Shown: positions 31,773-39,927, counted from the stretch's first letter. The stretch: DNA of 41,159 nucleotides from Streptomyces mashuensis (GCF_014654785.1 NZ_BNBD01000026.1:1-41159); one strand, 5' to 3'. A program made the numbers and translations. Notes: generated by a model from the sequence alone, not told the origin.

Positions 31773-32330
31773 TGCGATCTTTGCCCTTGTCTCACCTGCG
31801 CGTACGGGTCACTTGTCCGCCTGTGAGGGCGGCATGGGAGAAGGTGCGTGCTGTTGGTCGCGCAGGCAGGGCCGACGGCTTGTCGCAGTTGCCTGATCCC
31901 GGGTGACCAGAGGACTCACCTCGTGGCGCCCCTCCGCAGATCTGTTGCTCGGGGGTGCCGGCTTGTCGTGGTTCCGGGTGGTGCCGCTGTGGAGTTGAGA
32001 AGGACCGATCGCTGCCATTCAGGCCGGCGCTACGCGCTGCCCGTCCGGGCTGATGTCGGGGACGCTGTCGTGTGCGGCTCCCACATCCGGCACCGCCGGC
32101 GGGGCGGTGCCGGGTGAGGGAGCCGGGTCCGAAGACCCGGCGAAGGGGCGGGAAGGGGAAGGTGGGACCGAGGTGGCGCGCGCCGCAGTGGCCTGCCCGT
32201 GGGGGTGCGCTTCTGCGGCGCGGCCTCGGAACGGATTCAGTGGCCGCGGAAGCCGGAGACGACAGCCGCGACAGCGGCGGTCGCTCGAACGTGCCTCATG
32301 CGGTGTCGACGTCCAGCCGACGGCCGGCCG
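31773..32330. other. Regulatory stretch with no supported gene
   Basis: Together with 31653-31731 this is the longest gap without a gene. It holds a second partial copy of the transfer palindrome (31935-31944) and a small GC hairpin GCCGGGTC-CGAA-GACCCGGC (32122-32141). Open frames here have poor codon bias and no Shine-Dalgarno. A minus-strand 69-codon frame (31809-32018) is the least unlikely but I leave it out. Confidence 0.5.
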
Positions 32331-32495
32331 TTACCGCGTCCCCGCCCCGCGGCAGGTGGCGCACGGGCGCCAGGTGTCAGTGCGGGTGCCCCCCCGCCAC
32401 GTCGTCTCGACGTGGCCCTGCTGGCCGCCGCAGGCGGTACAGGGCCGGGGCTCGTACTGGGTGATCGCGCGAGCAGGCGTAGCGATACGATCCAT
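32331..32495 (-). CDS. Small zinc-finger-like protein (54 aa)
   Basis: MDRIATPARAITQYEPRPCTACGGQ... with two CxxCxG motifs (PCTACGGQ and PCATCRGAG), the pattern of DnaJ-type zinc fingers. Such small proteins are common near Streptomyces plasmid genes. ATG 32495 has GGAGGG 10 bases upstream. Function unknown; perhaps RNA- or protein-binding. Confidence 0.65.
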   Translation of the reverse strand: MDRIATPARAITQYEPRPCTACGGQQGHVETTWRGGTRTDTWRPCATCRGAGTR

Positions 32496-32680
32496 GACGG
32501 ATCGCCCTCCTATGCACGTAGGCGGGTGGTCAAGGCCCCTGGCAGGTGTTGCACCACCGGCTGGGGGCCGCCCCGTTTTCCGAGGCAGACCCACTGTTGC
32601 AGCAAAACACAGCTTGTGCAACTACTAATCTCAGCGTGGTTTCACACGTATGTGCTGTGGTTTCCGGTAGGCTCCCGCCC

Positions 32681-32938
32681 GTGACCGAGATTCCCGAGGA
32701 GAAGCAGGCGGCAGCGCTGCGCGCTGTCGCGGAAGCCGGCGCCCGGCGCGCTGAGCTGCTGAAGGAAGCGGAGCGGGTCCTCGCTGAGGAGATCCAGCCC
32801 CGCGCCATCGAGGCGGCGCGCCTTGGTGCCGGCCGCAACCGAATCAGGGAGCTAGCGGGGGTCGGTCCCAGCACCCTCTACCGCTGGCTGGAGGCCGCAG
32901 GTCTGCCCGTCCGGCCCAAGCGCCAGGGGGGCACCTAG
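32681..32938 (+). CDS. Small HTH protein (85 aa)
   Basis: The C-terminal segment GRNRIRELAGVGPSTLYRWLEAAGLPVRPKRQ is a clear HTH. The N-terminal half is a helix rich in Ala and Glu (EKQAAALRAVAEAGARRAELLKEAERVLAEE). GTG 32681 is chosen. No Shine-Dalgarno is seen; TAGGCT at 32668-32673 is a good Streptomyces -10 and could give a very short leader. It lies between the transfer and replication regions, so it is a candidate regulator of either one. Confidence 0.6.
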   Translation: MTEIPEEKQAAALRAVAEAGARRAELLKEAERVLAEEIQPRAIEAARLGAGRNRIRELAGVGPSTLYRWLEAAGLPVRPKRQGGT

Positions 32939-33031
32939 AGACCTCGGCGGCCGCGACCACGGACCGCGCGGCCTTCATCTAGCAACCCTGACCTGCCTAC
33001 TGGGCGTAAGGTCACCTGCACCAAAAGTTAA

Positions 33032-33119
33032 AACCCGCCGGTAAACCCCGGGGCTCTGACCTCCCGGGCGGCGGGTTGACCAAGTCAGGTCTCCGGTGAG
33101 TGTACCCAAGGGTGCACTC
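33032..33119. promoter_or_regulatory. Control region of the replication initiator gene
   Basis: Two elements: AACCCGCCG (33032-33040) pairing with CGGCGGGTT (33069-33077), a possible terminator/attenuator, and the near-palindrome at 33098-33119 (GAGTGTACCC...GGGTGCACTC) 43 bases before the start. They could control initiator synthesis and so copy number. Confidence 0.5.
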
Positions 33120-33162
33120 ATCACGCGGCGCTTGCCGCAGGAGGCCGGGAAAGGACCGCCGG

Positions 33163-34308
33163 ATGTCCGGCAAGTACTACCCATCAGCCGCAGGGCAGCG
33201 CGGAGCGGCTGCCCATAGCAGCATCAACGAGACGGCGCCGATCAGGCAGTCGCAGGCCCCCGCGAGCGGGGTTTCCGTCCCCCGACATCTGGGGGTGGGG
33301 ACGGACCTGGTCCACGCACTCGACTACGTGGTGATGCTGCAAGTGATGTTCAACCTCGCGTCCGGCATCGAGTGCACCCCGATGGCGGTGTGGGGGCAGT
33401 TGCAGGAGCGCGGCATCCGGTCGGCGAAGAACGCCAAGGAACTGGTCGGAAAGAACGCGGTGTACGACTCGTTCACGCGTCTTCTCTCGGCCGGATACCT
33501 GCGCCGTGAACAACTGCCGCACCCGGAGCTCCCCGGCCGCATGGGGCCTGTTGTGTACACCGCGTACGACAACCCGGCCTGGAACCCGGACTGGAAGCCG
33601 GCCGCGCAGGAGACCCCGGAACCAAATAATCACGGGGAGGTAAAACCGCAGGTCGCAACGCTTCCCGGAACGCCGGATCCGTCGTTCGGGGAAACAGGTA
33701 AAACCGCAGGTCAGAACGCTTCCCGGAACGCCGGATCCGTCGTTCGGGGATCCGGCGTTCCGGGAAGCGTCGGCAGGCGCGTTCCCGCAGGTCAGAACGC
33801 TTCCCCCGTTCCGGGACGCGGAATGGCTCCCCCCCCACACCCCCCGGAGGAGGAGGATTCCTCCTCCTCCCCAACCCTCCTCCGTGACCCCAGCGGGTCG
33901 CTTCCGTCACAGAGGGAGGGGGAGGCGGACGACTTCTCCCAGGAGGAAACCGCTGCCGCTGCGCGCTTCTTGCAGCAGATGAAGCGCTGGCAGGCGGGTG
34001 CCGCCACCGCGCGCAAGTGCGCACCGCGGCTACTGCGGGCAATGCGGGCGCAGGGCTGGCCGGCGCTGACGGGGCTGGACGAAGAGCACCTGGCGCTGCT
34101 GGAAGCCGAAATCCTGAAGAACACCAGCGGCGCGAAGGCGTGGGCCAAGTGCCTGCCGGGCTGGGTTGACGACTTGCGGCTCTACGACCGTGCGCGGTCC
34201 CGGCCGGGCTCGGCGCAGGGCACGGGCGGCCGTGAGGAGCGGTGTCCGGTGCACCCGGCCCGCTACCGGGTCGGCTGCGCCGACTGCGCGATGGCCGTAC
34301 CGGACTGA
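33163..34308 (+). CDS. Putative replication initiator (Rep) with iterons in its gene
   Basis: 381 residues. A winged-helix-like N-terminal part (about 60-120) reads LDYVVMLQVMFNLASGIECTPMAVWGQLQERGIRSAKN. A Gly/Ser/Asn-rich linker is encoded by the repeat DNA (33638-33816). The end has CPVHPARYRVGCADC, a zinc-ribbon-like motif seen in replication proteins. ATG 33163 has AAAGGA 7 bases upstream. It precedes dnaB, the same order as rep1-rep2 of pSLA2-type linear plasmids, where the origin lies in the initiator gene. The function is inferred from gene order and repeats. Confidence 0.7.
   Translation: MSGKYYPSAAGQRGAAAHSSINETAPIRQSQAPASGVSVPRHLGVGTDLVHALDYVVMLQVMFNLASGIECTPMAVWGQLQERGIRSAKNAKELVGKNAVYDSFTRLLSAGYLRREQLPHPELPGRMGPVVYTAYDNPAWNPDWKPAAQETPEPNNHGEVKPQVATLPGTPDPSFGETGKTAGQNASRNAGSVVRGSGVPGSVGRRVPAGQNASPVPGRGMAPPPHPPEEEDSSSSPTLLRDPSGSLPSQREGEADDFSQEETAAAARFLQQMKRWQAGAATARKCAPRLLRAMRAQGWPALTGLDEEHLALLEAEILKNTSGAKAWAKCLPGWVDDLRLYDRARSRPGSAQGTGGREERCPVHPARYRVGCADCAMAVPD
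33638..33816. repeat. Iterons inside the initiator gene (candidate replication origin)
   Basis: A 55-bp unit occurs at 33638-33692 and 33696-33750 with two differences. An inverted copy of its centre lies at 33748-33770, forming 23-base perfect arms with 33716-33738 around a 9-base loop. A partial third copy is at 33784-33805. The 58-base spacing shifts the reading frame, so the repeat is kept for DNA, not protein, sequence. Confidence 0.75.
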
Positions 34309-34317
34309 CATGCCAGT

Positions 34318-34349
34318 GCGGGCCGCTCCCGTGCAGGGGAGCGGCCCGC
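34318..34349 (+). terminator. Hairpin between rep and dnaB
   Basis: A 13-base perfect stem (34318-34330 with 34337-34349). It may lower dnaB expression relative to rep. Confidence 0.6.
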
Positions 34350-34391
34350 GGATCCCTCTGAACGCCTTGACCGAACAGGAGATCTCTTCCA

Positions 34392-35765
34392 GTGTCCACG
34401 AACCCCGCCCGGGTCCCTAACCAGCAGCATGAAGCCCAGCAGGCCGGCGCGTTCCCCCGCGTTCCCCCGAACGATCTCGACGCCGAGCGCGCGGTGCTCG
34501 GCGCGCTGATCCTCTCGGGCACCCCGAAAACCACCTCGTACCGGTACTTCGGCGAGATCCTCGACACCGGTCTGGTACCGGGGGAGTACTACCGGCCCGC
34601 CCACGGCACCATCCACCAGGCCATCTGCGATCTGCACGCGAAGGGTGAGCCGGTCGACGCGATCACGCTCGCGGACGAGCTGACCCGCACCGGGGAGATC
34701 CACAAGGTGGGCGGCGCCTCGTACCTGCACACCTGCGTGCAGGCCGTGCCCACCGCCGCCAACGGCCCGAGCTACGCCGAGATCGTCCGGGCCAAGGCGT
34801 ACCGGCGCGCGGTCATCAGCTCGGCCCACCGCATCCTGGAGTACGCCTACCGTGAGGAAGGCGACGAGGACGAGGTCCGCGACGAAGTCGAGCAGCAGCT
34901 CACCGAGATCATCGCGGGCACGCCGGGCCTGCACGAAGTGCCGCCCACGGTCGGTGACCTGTACCTCGACTTCGTCGCGGACCTTGAGGACATCCAGAAC
35001 GGCAAGAAGATCGGCCTGACCTACGGGTTCGCCGACCTGGACATGCTCACCTCCGGGATGCACCCGGGCAACGTGACCGTGGTGGCGGCGCAGTCCGGCA
35101 TGGGCAAGACCACGTTCGCGCTGAACGCTGCCGTGGCCGCCGCCAAGACCGGCGCGAAGGTGATGTTCTCGTCGCTGGAGATGAGCGATCTCGAACTCAT
35201 GCAGAAGATCGCCGCAGCCGAGGGGAAGATCGCTCTTCACCACCTGACGCATCAGGGCGGCCTCACCCCGGAGGGGTGGGAGACCATCAAACGCCTCGGC
35301 CCCGAGCTGTTCAAGACGCTGCCGTTGCGGGTCTACCGGCCGGACGGCGCCTCACTGGGCGACATCGCCTCCGCGGCACGGGCCAGCGCCCGCGCCGACG
35401 GTCTCAACGTCCTCGTGGTGGACTACCTCCAGCTCGTCGAAGCCGGGCAGTCCCGCAACATGACCCGCGAACAGGCCGTGGCGGGCGTGTCCCGCGGCCT
35501 GAAGAACCTGTCTGTCCAGCTCGGCTGTCACGTCATCGCCCTGTCCCAGCTCAACGACGACGGACTCATGCGCGAGTCCCGGGCGATCAAGAACGACGCC
35601 ACCGTCGTGATCAAGGTCGAGCGGCCCGACGCGGATGAGCCGGAGTCGGCGCGGGCCGGTGAGGTGGACCTCGTCATCGAGAAGAACCGGTACGGACCGA
35701 CGGCCCGCGTGACCGTGGCCGCGCAGCTCCACTACTCCCGGTTCGTTGACATGACGCAGACCTGA
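34392..35765 (+). CDS. dnaB: Replicative DNA helicase, DnaB family
   Basis: 457 residues. N-terminal DnaB domain starts with DLDAERAVLGALILSG, then a linker and RecA-like core with AAQSGMGKTTFAL (K239), MFSSLEMSDLELMQKI and VLVVDYLQLV. It unwinds DNA ahead of the replication fork as a hexamer. It begins at GTG 34392 with AGGAG 11 bases away, a little far. Second gene after the iteron-bearing initiator, comparable to rep2 of pSLA2-type linear plasmids. Shorter linear plasmids often depend on such a pair for internal initiation. Confidence 0.93.
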   Translation: MSTNPARVPNQQHEAQQAGAFPRVPPNDLDAERAVLGALILSGTPKTTSYRYFGEILDTGLVPGEYYRPAHGTIHQAICDLHAKGEPVDAITLADELTRTGEIHKVGGASYLHTCVQAVPTAANGPSYAEIVRAKAYRRAVISSAHRILEYAYREEGDEDEVRDEVEQQLTEIIAGTPGLHEVPPTVGDLYLDFVADLEDIQNGKKIGLTYGFADLDMLTSGMHPGNVTVVAAQSGMGKTTFALNAAVAAAKTGAKVMFSSLEMSDLELMQKIAAAEGKIALHHLTHQGGLTPEGWETIKRLGPELFKTLPLRVYRPDGASLGDIASAARASARADGLNVLVVDYLQLVEAGQSRNMTREQAVAGVSRGLKNLSVQLGCHVIALSQLNDDGLMRESRAIKNDATVVIKVERPDADEPESARAGEVDLVIEKNRYGPTARVTVAAQLHYSRFVDMTQT

Positions 35766-35796
35766 CGTCCCAGCAGACCCCCGGAAGGCCCGGGAT

Positions 35797-35833
35797 GCGG
35801 CCTGCATGCCCCTCTGAGGGTCGTACAGGCCGC
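35797..35833 (+). terminator. Hairpin after dnaB
   Basis: GCGGCCTG (35797-35804) pairs with CAGGCCGC (35826-35833), 31 bases after the stop. Confidence 0.5.
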
Positions 35834-35921
35834 CCCGGTCTCCTAGATCCACCCATCATCCAATCGGCCCTCATAGGGGCGTCTGTGGCCTCTGGTTGGG
35901 CTGAGGAGGGAGTGAACCCCC

Positions 35922-36479
35922 ATGGGCACCATCGGCGAGGGCCTGGACCGGGCCGTGGCGCAGGCCGCAACGCGGCCGATACCGAAGTCGGCCGGGGCGC
36001 GGATGCGGTTCCTGGTCCGCCAGCACGGCGGCAGCACGCGGGCGGTGGCCGGCCTGCTGGGCATCACGCAGCGCACCGTCGAACGCTACGTCCGCGACCA
36101 GCTGCGCACCCCGCGCCCGGATCTGGCCGAGCGCCTGGCCGCCGAGGTCCGCCGGCGCTGGCAGCCACGGGTCCAGGCCAGGGCCCGCAAGCAGGCTGCC
36201 ACCAGCACCGGCATCGTCATCGAGACCCGGGCCCGGTTCGGCTTCACCGCCGCGCCGGGCACCACCGACGACCCCCGCATGCGGCTGATCACCCAGCACC
36301 TGCCGCCCGAGTACGCCCGGCGCCTGTTCGACGCCCAGCAGGCCGGCGCCGCTGAGCAGCAGCTCCAGCAGATCGCGGCCGAGGGCCTGGGCGAGGTGTA
36401 CTTCCGTGACGGCGGCCGGCGCGCGGACGGGCTGCACGTGACCCTGACCGACGTCGATTACGTCGAATTCGGCCTGTAA
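35922..36479 (+). CDS. tpg: Telomere terminal protein Tpg
   Basis: 185 residues, the usual Tpg length. It contains the conserved core GIVIETRARFGFTAAPGTTDD (about 92-112), LPPEYARRLFDAQQAGA and DGGRRADGL, plus an HTH at about 39-60 (TRAVAGLLGITQRTVERYVRDQ). Tpg becomes covalently bound to the 5' ends of Streptomyces telomeres and primes end patching. GGAGGGAG lies 9 bases before ATG 35922. A tap gene is normally just before tpg; here dnaB takes that place and no tap-like gene is found in the window, so the host chromosome may supply Tap. The gene supports the linear nature of this molecule. Confidence 0.92.
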   Translation: MGTIGEGLDRAVAQAATRPIPKSAGARMRFLVRQHGGSTRAVAGLLGITQRTVERYVRDQLRTPRPDLAERLAAEVRRRWQPRVQARARKQAATSTGIVIETRARFGFTAAPGTTDDPRMRLITQHLPPEYARRLFDAQQAGAAEQQLQQIAAEGLGEVYFRDGGRRADGLHVTLTDVDYVEFGL

Positions 36480-36494
36480 AGCGGCAAGGGGGGC

Positions 36495-36701
36495 ATGGAC
36501 ATGGACCGGATGACCCGAGAGGCTGCGCAGGCTGTGCGACGCCTGATGGCTGTGACCCGTGCGGCGCTGGAGGATCCGGCGCGCTCCGAGGCGGCGCTTT
36601 CGGCCGCTGCCCACGAGGCTCACGAGGCCATGCGGCGCGCCGGGCTTCTGCACCTGTCCGACGGCGAAGTGCTGGCTCTCGTCGCCCAGCTGGACGACTG
36701 A
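36495..36701 (+). CDS. Small helical hypothetical protein (68 aa)
   Basis: It begins MDMDRMTREAAQAVRRLMAV and ends LHLSDGEVLALVAQLDD; all helical. AAGGGGG precedes ATG 36495. 15 bases after tpg, so probably co-transcribed with it. Function unknown. Confidence 0.6.
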   Translation: MDMDRMTREAAQAVRRLMAVTRAALEDPARSEAALSAAAHEAHEAMRRAGLLHLSDGEVLALVAQLDD

Positions 36702-36768
36702 CGCCAAACCCCCCTGGTGGTACGGCAGTTCGGGTGGCCGAGGTGGCGAGGGTGAGGCCCAGCAATCC

Positions 36769-36816
36769 AACTGAAAAATTTCCCGCAACTACATTGCGGC
36801 ACCTAATTTTTCAGTT
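36769..36816. terminator. AT-rich nested inverted repeat, probable two-way terminator
   Basis: AACTGAAAAAT (36769-36779) pairs with ATTTTTCAGTT (36806-36816), and inside it CCGCAA (36783-36788) pairs with TTGCGG (36794-36799). The flanking A and T runs give it the look of a classical intrinsic terminator, rare in this GC-rich plasmid. Confidence 0.6.
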
Positions 36817-36898
36817 CTAGGGTGTGGTGTGCCGGGGCGGTTCCGTGCCGGCACCGCCGCCCCGGCACGCCGTTGCCGGGCTGTGAAGGGGGGCCTTC

Positions 36899-37576
36899 AT
36901 GCGCAACGTCATCTCCACCATCAGCAGCACGGACGTCAGCGAGGCGTACGCGGAGCAGGTCGAGAAGCTGCTGGGGTCGCTGCTTCCGGAGCGGGAGACC
37001 ACCCAGGACAACGAGTGGGGGCAGACGGACTTCTACGTGCGCTTGTACTCCTACGAGGCGCCGGGTGCGGGTGGGGTGGTGTGGGCGGTCGACTACTGCG
37101 ACCCGGACTCCCGCGAGCTGGAGGAGACCGGCTCGGAGGTGGAGGCGGTGGCACGCTACGAGGAGCTCGTGCGCGATGCGGCGGACTGCCTCGGGTACGA
37201 CGAGGAGGGGGTGCGGGAGCGGTTCACCACGACCGACGTCGCCGGTGTGCGCGGTCCGCTGCCGCAGCTGCCCGCGGTGGGCTTCCAGCAGCTCGAGGAG
37301 CTGCTCGATGCGCCCGGTAGCCCGGTGCTGTACCTGGCGCGCGACGAGGACGGCGAGATGGTCGTGCGCGTGGGCCAGGAGTCCGAGGTGCCGGCGCCGC
37401 AGGTCCTGGTGACCCGCGCGCGCACCCTGCACGAGCTGTGCCTGGACGACGACGAGGTCCGTATCACCTCCTCGTACGCCGCCCGCCAGGCCGACCACTA
37501 CGCCGTGGAACTGCTCCACCTCGCCGATCAGGCGGAGAAGGCCGGCAGGGGAGCCGCCGAGTACCTCCTCGCCTGA
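36899..37576 (+). CDS. Hypothetical acidic protein (225 aa)
   Basis: MRNVISTISSTDVSEAYAEQVEKLLGSLLPERE..., with many Asp and Glu residues and segments like VLYLARDEDGEMVVRVGQESEVPAPQ. Predicted soluble. No family recognised. AAGGGGGGC precedes ATG 36899. It follows the AT-rich terminator, so it has its own promoter, and probably runs into the 47-aa gene at 37618. Confidence 0.6.
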   Translation: MRNVISTISSTDVSEAYAEQVEKLLGSLLPERETTQDNEWGQTDFYVRLYSYEAPGAGGVVWAVDYCDPDSRELEETGSEVEAVARYEELVRDAADCLGYDEEGVRERFTTTDVAGVRGPLPQLPAVGFQQLEELLDAPGSPVLYLARDEDGEMVVRVGQESEVPAPQVLVTRARTLHELCLDDDEVRITSSYAARQADHYAVELLHLADQAEKAGRGAAEYLLA

Positions 37577-37617
37577 GTGCCTATTCCTGAACCCATTACG
37601 AGACCAGGAGAGACATC

Positions 37618-37761
37618 GTGGCCGAGAAGATCGTCATCACGGAGTCCGACGGGGACGTCATCGAGACCACCGTCAGCGACGACGCGACCGCCCGCGAGTA
37701 CGAGAACCTGCCGTTCCAGGTGGGCCGCATCGTCCGCGTCGACGTCACCGACGCCGGCTGA
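37618..37761 (+). CDS. Small hypothetical protein (47 aa)
   Basis: GTG 37618 gives VAEKIVITESDGDVIETTVS...VRVDVTDAG, a small beta-rich acidic protein. AGGAGAG precedes by 7 bases. It is 41 bases after the 225-aa gene and ends before a strong terminator, so the pair may form one unit. Function unknown. Confidence 0.6.
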   Translation: MAEKIVITESDGDVIETTVSDDATAREYENLPFQVGRIVRVDVTDAG

Positions 37762-37782
37762 CCCCACCGCCGGGCACTTGAT

Positions 37783-37817
37783 GGCGACGGCCACCCCACC
37801 CCGGGGTGGCCGTCGCC
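37783..37817 (+). terminator. Strong terminator upstream of cse1
   Basis: A perfect 15-base stem (37783-37797 with 37803-37817) and 5-base loop. It separates the upstream pair from the Cse1 gene, so the latter needs its own promoter, within 37818-37857 or inside the hairpin. Confidence 0.85.
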
Positions 37818-37857
37818 CCTCCTTTGCCCTCCCCTTCTTCCTGATGTGGAGCACCTG

Positions 37858-39594
37858 ATGACGCCTTCGTTCCTGCTGACCACTGAGCCCTGGATCCCGG
37901 TCTGGGATCACGACGTCGACGCCGAACGCATGGTGGGCCTCACCGAGGCCCTGACCCGCGCGCACCGCCTGTCCCTGAGCGTGCACCAGGGGGAGGACGT
38001 TGCCGTGCTGCGCCTGCTGGTGGCGGTGTTCGACGCGGCGTGCGGTCCGCGCACGGCCGCCGAGTGGGAGGCTCTATGGAAGGCCGGCACCCTCGACACC
38101 GACACGGTCACCGCCTACCTGCACCGCTGGGAACCCTTCCTCGACCTCTTCCACCCCGGCCACCCGGCCTTCCAGTGCGGCCGGCTCACCGACTACCACC
38201 GCGGCCCTGAAGCCCTCCACCCGGGGAACCTGGGCGGGGATGGGCCGTCGTCCTGGTTCAACGAGGAGCTGCGCGCCCCGTTGCCGCCGTGGCCGGCGGC
38301 TGAGGCCGCCCGGCTGCTGCTGCATCTGCTTACCTACGACGTCGCGGGCATCAAGCGGGCCGTCCCCGCCGACCCTGTGGCACGCGGCGGCAAGGTGTTC
38401 GGCGCCCAGGTCAGTACCACCGCCATCTCCACCCATGTGCACGTGGCGCTGCCCGGACACCGGCTGAAGGACGTGTTGCTGCTCAACACCCCGCCGCAGC
38501 CGCGTGCGGCGGGCGACGCGCCGGTGTGGGAGCGCGAGACGCCGTCGGCCCCGATGCGCACCCGTACGCCCACCGGCCGGCTGGACCTGCTGACCTGGCC
38601 CACCCGCCGTATCCGTCTGCACGTCACCGACGACATGAGGGTGGATGCCCTGGCCCACCACGATGGCGACCGCCTGCTCGACAACTGGTCCACCACCCGG
38701 CGGCTGGACCCCATGACCGCCTGGACCATCAACCCGGACGGCAAACCGGCGCCCATGGGGGTCCTCGACCTCCAGAACTGGCCCCAGCCCTGGCGCGCCG
38801 CTCTCCTCCTGGACCACTCCGCCGGCGCGGTGCATACCTGCGCCGTCGTCCAGCACACCATCTCAGCGGCCGAACGCGGCATCCTGGACCCCACTGTGCC
38901 CGTCATCGCGGTGGCGTCCACCGTCCTGCACACCAATCGCCACCGCGGCGCCATCGGCGGCATCACCGTCTCCCCCCTGCTCCTGGGTACCGCGGCACAA
39001 CTCGCCGACCCCGACGCCCGCAAACACCTCGCCACCATGGCCCGCCACGCCGACGCCCTGGGCGCCAACCTGCGCCGGCACGCCGCCCAGATCTCCCGCC
39101 GCCCCGCCGCCCAGGTGGCTCCCCGCATGCTGCTGACCGACCTGGACCACGCATGGGAGGACGCCGTCCACGACAGCGCCCACGACCCCCACCAGGCCCG
39201 GAAGGGGTGGGGCGCCGCACTGCGCGAAGCTGCCAAGGACAAGATCAACGCATTCCCCATGAAACAGAGCGAACGCGCGCAACTCCTCGCCGAGTACACC
39301 AAAATCGAGTCGGCGTCCGAGAAGAGCCGCACGAAGGCACCCCGCAAGCGCACCGCTTCGGCGCCGCCCGCGGCGGACACGCCGACGGTGCCGCCTGCGG
39401 CGGGCACGCCCAGCAAGCGGCGTGGCCCACGCGCCACCACCTACGAATGCTTCGGCGACCACCTCACCCTCGCCGAGATCAGCCGGCACCCCGACTGCGT
39501 GGTCGCCTACAACACCCTCCGCGCCCGCGTCACGGACGGCTGGGACGTCGAAGAGGCCGCCACGACACCAGGCCGCACCGCACGCCAGAAGTAG
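37858..39594 (+). CDS. cse1: Stand-alone Cse1 (CasA/Cas8e) protein with C-terminal HTH
   Basis: 578 residues. The N-terminal FLLTTEPWIPVWD, GLTEALTRAHRLSLSV, VLRLLVAVFDAA, FLDLFHPGHPAFQ and DGPSSWFNEE segments follow the order of Cse1, the large subunit of type I-E Cascade, which binds PAM and loads target DNA. The Cse1-like part spans about 1-480. A Lys/Pro/Ala-rich linker follows (APPAADTPTVPPAAGTP). At 529-572 comes an HTH-like region (TYECFGDHLTLAEISRHPDCVVAYNTLRARVTDGWDVEEA, here given only in outline), a pattern of phage and mobile-element DNA-binding domains. No cse2, cas7, cas5, cas6, cas3, cas1 or cas2 is in the window. ATG 37858 has GGAG 6 bases ahead. It is followed by the CRISPR-like array. 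Confidence 0.85.
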   Translation: MTPSFLLTTEPWIPVWDHDVDAERMVGLTEALTRAHRLSLSVHQGEDVAVLRLLVAVFDAACGPRTAAEWEALWKAGTLDTDTVTAYLHRWEPFLDLFHPGHPAFQCGRLTDYHRGPEALHPGNLGGDGPSSWFNEELRAPLPPWPAAEAARLLLHLLTYDVAGIKRAVPADPVARGGKVFGAQVSTTAISTHVHVALPGHRLKDVLLLNTPPQPRAAGDAPVWERETPSAPMRTRTPTGRLDLLTWPTRRIRLHVTDDMRVDALAHHDGDRLLDNWSTTRRLDPMTAWTINPDGKPAPMGVLDLQNWPQPWRAALLLDHSAGAVHTCAVVQHTISAAERGILDPTVPVIAVASTVLHTNRHRGAIGGITVSPLLLGTAAQLADPDARKHLATMARHADALGANLRRHAAQISRRPAAQVAPRMLLTDLDHAWEDAVHDSAHDPHQARKGWGAALREAAKDKINAFPMKQSERAQLLAEYTKIESASEKSRTKAPRKRTASAPPAADTPTVPPAAGTPSKRRGPRATTYECFGDHLTLAEISRHPDCVVAYNTLRARVTDGWDVEEAATTPGRTARQK

Positions 39595-39690
39595 TAATCG
39601 CCCCCCTCACCGCTCGCCTCCCGATAGTCTCGGAAAGGGGCGTCCGGGCCTGGTGCGTTCAGTCTCGTACGCCTCTTCGGCCACGGTCTG

Positions 39691-39843
39691 AGATCTCCGC
39701 GCGAGCGGAGGTGCCCCGGTGAACAGTGGGGGCGGGGCCGGGTAGCCCGTCAACGTCTCCGCGCAAGCGGAGGTGGCCCAGTGAGGAGAGGGGTCGGGGC
39801 TGAGTGGGCCCGTCACGTCTCCGCGCGAGCGGAGGTTCTGGGG
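39691..39843 (+). CRISPR. Three-repeat CRISPR-like mini-array
   Basis: 29-base repeats at 39691-39719, 39753-39781 and 39815-39843 share TCTCCGCGCGAGCGGAGGT (one G-to-A change in the second) and form a CTCCGC-GCGA-GCGGAG hairpin like I-E repeats. Spacing is exactly 62, giving two 33-base spacers, the I-E size. The third repeat is degenerate at its 3' end, as terminal repeats often are. The two spacers are similar to each other (about two thirds identical ungapped), which is odd for ordinary spacers and leaves open that this is just a degenerate tandem repeat. Confidence 0.6.
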
Positions 39844-39927
39844 CTGATGTCGAGTAGGCCGTCGGGCACACTAGCGGCTGTGAATGCTGCACGACATCCA
39901 CAGCCGTCCCGCTCGCTGGGGCAGGGC

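Noticed and set aside
31599..31826. Plus-strand frame containing RTGFEPVSC
   Set aside because: The GFEP peptide is the translation of the antisense T-loop of the tRNA-like element; no ribosome-binding site.
31700..31830. A complete tRNA gene on the minus strand
   Set aside because: No D-arm, anticodon arm or correctly spaced 5' acceptor strand could be found; only the acceptor/T-arm half is present.
39595..39690. A CRISPR leader upstream of the mini-array
   Set aside because: The stretch is only 96 bases, shows no recognisable leader motif, and could equally be the 3' end region of cse1.
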